From Chromera velia (Eukaryota > Sar > Chromeraceae): 38,443 bases of DNA. Position numbers and translations under genes: made by a program. Numbering within the stretch: the first letter of the stretch is position 1; every line of letters begins with the position of its first letter. Below the pieces are notes generated by a model, which was given only the letters and a program-made list of their open reading frames with translations, did not search any database and was not told where the DNA came from. The stretch is taken from positions 7,942-46,384 of the forward strand of contig JAHBMJ010000512.1 in NCBI GenBank assembly GCA_018398765.1, read 5' to 3'. Below, piece by piece: positions 34,083 through 38,443 of the stretch.

Positions 34083-34114
<32 letters not shown>

Positions 34115-35259
34115 GCGCCTCCACAGTTGTTCTTTCTGAGATCATCTCTTCGAGGATTTCTTCATATTTCTGCTTTCCCAAAACCTGCAGTCAAGTCAAG
34201 AGGAAAAGTAAACAAAGACGCATGTATGTTAATCAAACCATTAAGAATAATCAATTCAAGCACATACAAACATACTGAGGAAGAAGAGGAGCATACGCAA
34301 GCGCAGAGGGACGACGAAGTGCAGTTCGGGCCAAGCAGAGTCCATGCAGATCTTCGTAGGGTTCGTGCGCGGAGCGGCCGGCATGCTTCAGGTCCTCCGC
34401 GTACGTCCCGACTGGCAGTGGGACTGGGTAGAGCGGTGAAACGTGTGCAAGATCATCAGTCTGATATGATATGAATTTCTTATCGGAAGCTAGAGACCCA
34501 ATTGAAAAACCAATCTAAGAAATGTATATACATACATATATAAGTAACAAAGCTGCGGCCTGACACTAGCTAGGGAGGCAGACCTGGTCTCGCAGGAAGC
34601 GCATCGTGCGGTCCCCGTCGGAGTAGAAGTGCAGGTGCTTGAGGTATTCCTTGGGGTCGAAGTCCCGCAGGCGCTCCCGTGCCTCTGTCCCGTACTTGGA
34701 CCGGACTACGGCCTCCTCGAACTCTTTGTTGAACTGCTCGACATCTTTGAAGCAGCGGTTGCGAAAGATGCGGTAGATCTCCAGCCTATCTAGGACGCCG
34801 TCAAGGGGGGCTGTGTTAACGAAGAAAAATGCCTTGATGTTGTGCTTGCGCAAGACGGGCCCAGCCACTTCATAGTGGCAGCGCAGGCCGTCGTCAAAGG
34901 AGAACGCGACATCACCCGGTCGAAGGTCTGAAGCAGCAGCCCGGTGCAGAAACTCAGAGGCATCGATGATCCGCTCACGGCCGATATAGGTTATCATTTG
35001 CTCCAACTCTTCATCAGAAATCGATCCCTGCGTGGCGGGGTGCTGATTGTTGTGCAAGTAGTGGAACATGACAGAATGAGCTTGCATTTCTCCAGCACCT
35101 GCTGGAGAGTACATCTTCACAAGGGAAGAGAGAGGGGTGGCGGGCAGAGCGTGATATACCTGAATCGTTCTTGCTGATCGTTCTTGCTGGTCTGAAGAGG
35201 CAAAAACACTTCAGTAATTCCTTCGCGAGCGAAGCTTTTCTCGGCAGTGTCGGATTCAA
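33146..35259 (-). CDS. Polysaccharide deacetylase (NodB-type, carbohydrate esterase family 4)
   Basis: Enzymes of this fold remove acetyl groups from chitin-like or other N-acetylated sugars with a metal ion. On the - strand, exons 35094-34584, 34184-34112 and 33543-33146 join in phase, with a probable first exon from ATG 35259 to about 35169 (phase 1, ...ISKNDSG). Motif 1, DVAFSFDDG, gives the two Asp; motif 2, GLHTHNHP, gives the His-x3-His; AYPCG fits motif 3. The third-to-second exon join reads [17 protein letters not shown]. The product would be about 360 residues, ending SERQQ with TAA. If the first exon is wrong, translation may begin at ATG 35114 ([10 protein letters not shown]). The N-terminus is basic and Leu/Ser-rich, possibly a targeting peptide. 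The donor after EAL lies at the edge of a long GT repeat, so its exact base is uncertain. Confidence 0.85.
33900..34111. repeat. GA, CA and CG dinucleotide repeats at the start of a deacetylase intron
   Basis: A GA run (33915-33953) and long CA runs with CG interruptions (33980-34111), read on the - strand as GT repeats, directly follow the exon that ends at 34112. The open frames here (CVCVCV, HTHTHT) are artefacts. Confidence 0.9.
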
Positions 35260-35953
35260 GAATAAGGTCAGTCAATCTAACTCAATAAATATGAGCACTG
35301 CGGCAAGCTCCGTGCTCAATAGACCCGGTCGGGCAGGTTTTAGACTAGAATGAAAGTTAGATGTATAGTAAAAAGGGTCGTAGCGGGGTAGTGGTATAAA
35401 CTTAACATTAGTGTCAGGCCTGACCTGGCCCGATGTTAGATTTCTTAGAGTATAAAATATTAAAGATAATTTTTAATTTTTTTTTCCCATAGAAAATGAT
35501 GTTGAAGCCCCACGGATAGCATAAGTAGTACTGGTCTAGTCTACGGTCTGGGTTCTTTAACGTGCTGCCGTTTTTGATGAGCGACGGAGATGTTAGGAGC
35601 GGGTTTTCTAGCACATACAGAATCGGGCGGTTTACGTTGATAAAACATGAAATAGCTTCACCGGCAGGCATAGCTAGTCTTCTTTTTTCTTTACTATAGA
35701 GGGTGGGATGCAGAGGTAATCAGCTATGCTGCGTGATCACACATGTTCGACGCCAACTGATGGAGATGCTCGGCAACCTGCCAATCAAAACCGACTTCAA
35801 CTGTTGTCTAACACAGTCTGTTGACTAGGTCAGTGGCTTCGACAGTCATAGCTGACCATCGATGTCTGACTTGAAGCAACTCAAGTCATGACTTGATGCA
35901 AGTTTGTCTAGCATCAAGTATTTACTTTGCAAACGGTAAGTTCTGACTTGATA
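35260..35953. other. Intergenic, no gene seen
   Basis: No coding frame with protein-like content. It is upstream of the deacetylase start, so its promoter should be here, but no motif was recognised. Confidence 0.5.
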
Positions 35954-36037
35954 TAAGTCTGTCTAGCAATTATGTAAGTCTGTTTAGCATTTATGTAAGT
36001 CTGTTTAGCATTTGTGTAAGTCTGTTTAGCATTTGTG
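35954..36037. repeat. 21-bp tandem repeat, four units
   Basis: Units of TAAGTCTGTTTAGCATTTATG type at 35954, 35975, 35996 and 36017, with few differences. The related word GTCTGTCTAGCA also occurs upstream near 35908. Confidence 0.9.
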
Positions 36038-36277
36038 TATTTACGATCTTAATAATTTACAACTCTTTGCGTTTTCGGGAGGGCGCTGAGGTACACGCTA
36101 CTGATGCTAATTTACTCGGCATTATGACGATAGCTCAAATTTACTGCGAGTCTTAATATTAGTCTTAGAATTAGTAGCTAATATTAGGCCCGACCGGGTC
36201 AACTCTATAGTGATGTATGCCGACTCGCGGGCTTGGCCGGGCCCGGCCGGGCCCGCACGGCCTCCGGCCAAAAATGG

Positions 36278-36531
36278 CTCCGGAAAGCGAAGCGGGGGGC
36301 ACTTACAAAATAGAAATAGCCCCGGAAAGCGAAGTGGGGGGCACTTACAAAACGGAAATACCCTAGGAAATACCCCAGCCCACGCATGCATGCATAGCCC
36401 CGGAAAGCGAAGCGGGGGGCACTTACAAAATAGAAATACCCCAGCCCACGCGTACATGCATGGCCCCGGAAAGCGAAGCGGGGGGCACTTACAAAACAGA
36501 AATACCCCAGCCCACGCGTGCATGCATACAC
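36278..36531. repeat. GC-rich minisatellite, four units
   Basis: The core CCGGAAAGCGAAGCGGGGGG followed by CACTTACAAAA occurs at about 36279, 36320, 36399 and 36465. The last two units add CCCCAGCCCACGCGTGCATG. On the - strand every unit holds TTTTGTAAGTGCC, a perfect donor consensus. The repeated peptide-like frames (SAPRFAFRG) are consequences of the repeat. Confidence 0.85.
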
Positions 36532-36801
36532 GCACAGTGTCTTTCACCAAAAACCCGGCCCCGAAAGGCTGAATTCGTAGAGTTATGGCGCTGCTAACGT
36601 ACGGGGCTATAAGATCTGAGAGTCGGACATGCATTGTTCGTACTTCTCTTTAGTCTTACACACAGGCAAGACTGTACTTCTAAATTGACTTGCATATGAA
36701 CCAATTAATATAATGCATGCATGCACATACATATACGCCATACGCTCGACATCCGCGCACTACGTGCAGCTCTGACAATGCCTACAACCTCATAATGTAA
36801 C

Positions 36802-36834
36802 GTGCCACCTCCCTCAGAGTGTCGTCCCGACACT
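36802..36834. repeat. Hairpin motif copy 1
   Basis: GTGCCACCTCCCTCAG is followed by AGTGTCG-TCC-CGACACT, a perfect 7-bp stem with a 3-base loop. Confidence 0.6.
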
Positions 36835-37133
36835 TTCATATGCATGTACTCAACTGTTGAACTCAGACAGGGGTTGCGAGGTTTATTTCATAAGACGAGA
36901 GCGATCAGGCTTGACGTGCATGTCTCTACAGAGCATTGTCAGAACCGGGTTCGGGACGTTTGATGATGTTTGAAGCTTTTGCCTGGCGATTTGGAACATT
37001 CTGTCTTCTCTTCTTCTTGTGTCTTTTAACTCCTCTCTCATATGCTCTCATCTCTCTTTTTCTTGTCTATCCTACATTTCACTTCTGCTCAGGTGGAGGG
37101 GCAAAGATGCACTGCCTCTTTCCTACCTACACA

Positions 37134-37169
37134 CATGCCCCCTCTCCTCCAGGCCGTGTCCACACGGCC
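37134..37169. repeat. Hairpin motif copy 2
   Basis: A pyrimidine stretch (CCCCCTCTCCTCCA) is followed by GGCCGTGT-CC-ACACGGCC, a perfect 8-bp stem. The GTGCCACC lead is degenerate here (CATGCCCC). Confidence 0.5.
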
Positions 37170-37391
37170 ATGCAGATGAAGTCAAAGGCAGACGCAGCTG
37201 AAAAAAAAACAAATGGGCTCCATGCATGGAACAGATGATCGAACATGTAAATGGGACTGTTACAGTGGGGTGAATACCGTCTCCTCAATCCGATTTCAAG
37301 ACTGTCGGCTGTACCCCTTCCATTCGGTCACACCTGAACGCTGTTGCCTCATCATGTTCTGCTTTATCATATTTAAGGCAGCAGTACGTTC

Positions 37392-38019
37392 TCACTCTTG
37401 GCGTTCAAATACCAGTTGCACTCTTTCTCTTTCCATCAGGCCTGATCGAATTCCAGTGCAGACAGGCCTAACTCGTCTCCCCACTTCTGGTGTCTGTGCA
37501 CTGAATCCTTCTCTATACGGAACTCCACCGGGAGGCATCTCATGATCTTGAGCGCGAGCTGAGCGGATCATGTTCAGCAGTGCTGCATGTCTTTCCGTTT
37601 GTTTTGCCCCTCTCTTTGCTCTCTGCTTCTCTCTCTTTCTCTCTGCCTTTCCTGCGTTTCGGGTCAGTTCTATTCTCCCAATCCTCATGGGGGCAACTTC
37701 AGTTTCTCCGGTAATGAACGGCGCTGACTCTGAGAAAAGGGATGCTGCTTTCTGACTGATCTCCCACTGACTGTCTCCACTTCCCATGTCTGTATCCTCA
37801 TATCTGGAAAGACCTACCGGCAATACTGTATCGAATTCAAATTCTCCTGCATTGCTGTACCCTTGAAAATCAAACGTCGTCCCTGCAGTTTGAACGAATA
37901 GCGTTGGAGAGTGGCAGTTAGTTGGCTAGCATAACGGAGCTCATAGGTTGTAAGTTCAAGTTCTCTCATGTAAGGTTCGTACTTCTCTCTAAAGCAATGC
38001 TCTATTGCTTTCAGACTGA
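37392..38019 (-). CDS. Unknown protein, last two exons
   Basis: The family is not recognised. On the - strand, an acceptor (TTCAAACTGCAG) precedes 37882, and the exon 37882-37392 reads TTFDFQGYSNAGEFEFDTVL, PVGLSRYEDTD, GETEVAPMRIGRIELTRNAG, a strongly basic helix (KAERKREKQRAKRGAKQTER) and ends VQLVFERQE with a stop. The likely preceding exon (about 38019-37936, SLKAIEHCFREKYEPYMREL then ELTTYEL) joins in phase 1, giving Arg at the junction. Its left boundary is unclear because the bases before it are gtcag repeats. Earlier exons would be to the right, possibly outside the window. The open frames on the + strand (36936-37545) are treated as shadows. Confidence 0.55.
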
Positions 38020-38162
38020 CTGACCTGCATAGACTTGCATTGCATGTGTATTGACTCATAGACGGCGCGACGCCATGCATGCGGCTAGGCTCGGCATGCG
38101 CGCGGCTCATTCTATTCTGACACATGGAACCACTTATTGTCACTCAGACGCTCACATCGTTA

Positions 38163-38200
38163 CGTGCCACCACTCTCTCCAGGCCACGTCCACGCTGGCC
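38163..38200. repeat. Hairpin motif copy 3
   Basis: CGTGCCACCACTCTCTCCA is followed by GGCCACGTCCACGCTGGCC, with GGCCA/TGGCC pairing around a GTCCAC centre. Confidence 0.5.
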
Positions 38201-38342
38201 GAAGAAAAAGAACAACAAACAAGCTGAAAGCATCAATCTAGAAACGAATTTTTTCCATTTATTCATTTGTCCATTCAGACCGAGTCATACAGTGATGCCG
38301 TCTAAATCTGATTCAATCACGTCGTCTCACTCTTCCCTACAC

Positions 38343-38382
38343 CGTGCCACCTCCCCCTCCTGGACCGCGTCCACGCGCGGTC
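38343..38382. repeat. Hairpin motif copy 4
   Basis: CGTGCCACCTCCCCCTCCTG is followed by GACCGCGTCCACGCGCGGTC, in which GACCGCG pairs with CGCGGTC around TCCACG. Confidence 0.5.
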
Positions 38383-38443
38383 GGTGACACACTCCACGGT
38401 AGACTAAAGAAAAAAAAATCTGGCTTACATTTACGAATAAGCT

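Overview
The window looks like nuclear DNA from a unicellular eukaryote with a repeat-rich, gene-sparse genome. Its genes are split into short exons by GT-AG introns, and low-complexity DNA fills introns and intergenic space. There are degenerate non-LTR retrotransposons, one small LTR element and an ankyrin pseudogene. An alveolate, perhaps a chromerid alga, would fit the repeated GY-x-GYVPGK-type motif and the general style. That is an inference; no marker gene proves it. The intact gene models end in TGA, TAG and TAA, so all three act as stops, and in-frame stops inside the retroelement and ankyrin regions are read as damage.

Layout. (1) 1-6154, + strand: 3' part of a PP2C-type protein phosphatase gene, eight exons in register. 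Its introns hold a kilobase AATG array and other microsatellites. (2) 6155-9751: no host gene; a 360-bp tandem duplication, a small TIR element with 8-bp flanking repeats, and a LINE tail inserted into a tRNA-derived sequence. (3) 9752-12713, - strand: a seven-exon unknown gene. (4) 12714-13147: probable two-way promoter with TGCATGC boxes. (5) 13148-18118, + strand: a complete nine-exon gene for a 416-residue protein with three VPGK-type motifs. (6) 18119-24676: retroelement tails, a degenerate coding region with a 51-bp minisatellite, and a LINE carrying all reverse transcriptase motifs but many stops. (7) 24731-26550: a non-autonomous LTR element on the - strand, with 306-bp LTRs, a 5-bp target duplication, a primer site and a polypurine tract. 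(8) 27086-31791: an ankyrin pseudogene on the - strand, split by a block of nested inverted repeats with an RNase-H-like fragment. (9) 33146-35259, - strand: a polysaccharide deacetylase gene. (10) 35260-38443: minisatellites, four copies of a hairpin motif, and the 3' exons of an unknown - strand gene.

The genes do not form a pathway. The most striking general feature is how introns are built. Many begin with the donor repeated as a 4-bp tandem (gtcagtcagt, gtctgtctgt, gtcggtcggt), one donor lies at the edge of a GT run, and one exon-intron junction has been copied four times together with a 55-bp foldback element. Exon models come from reading frame, splice-site sequence and phase agreement. 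No transcript or database evidence was used.
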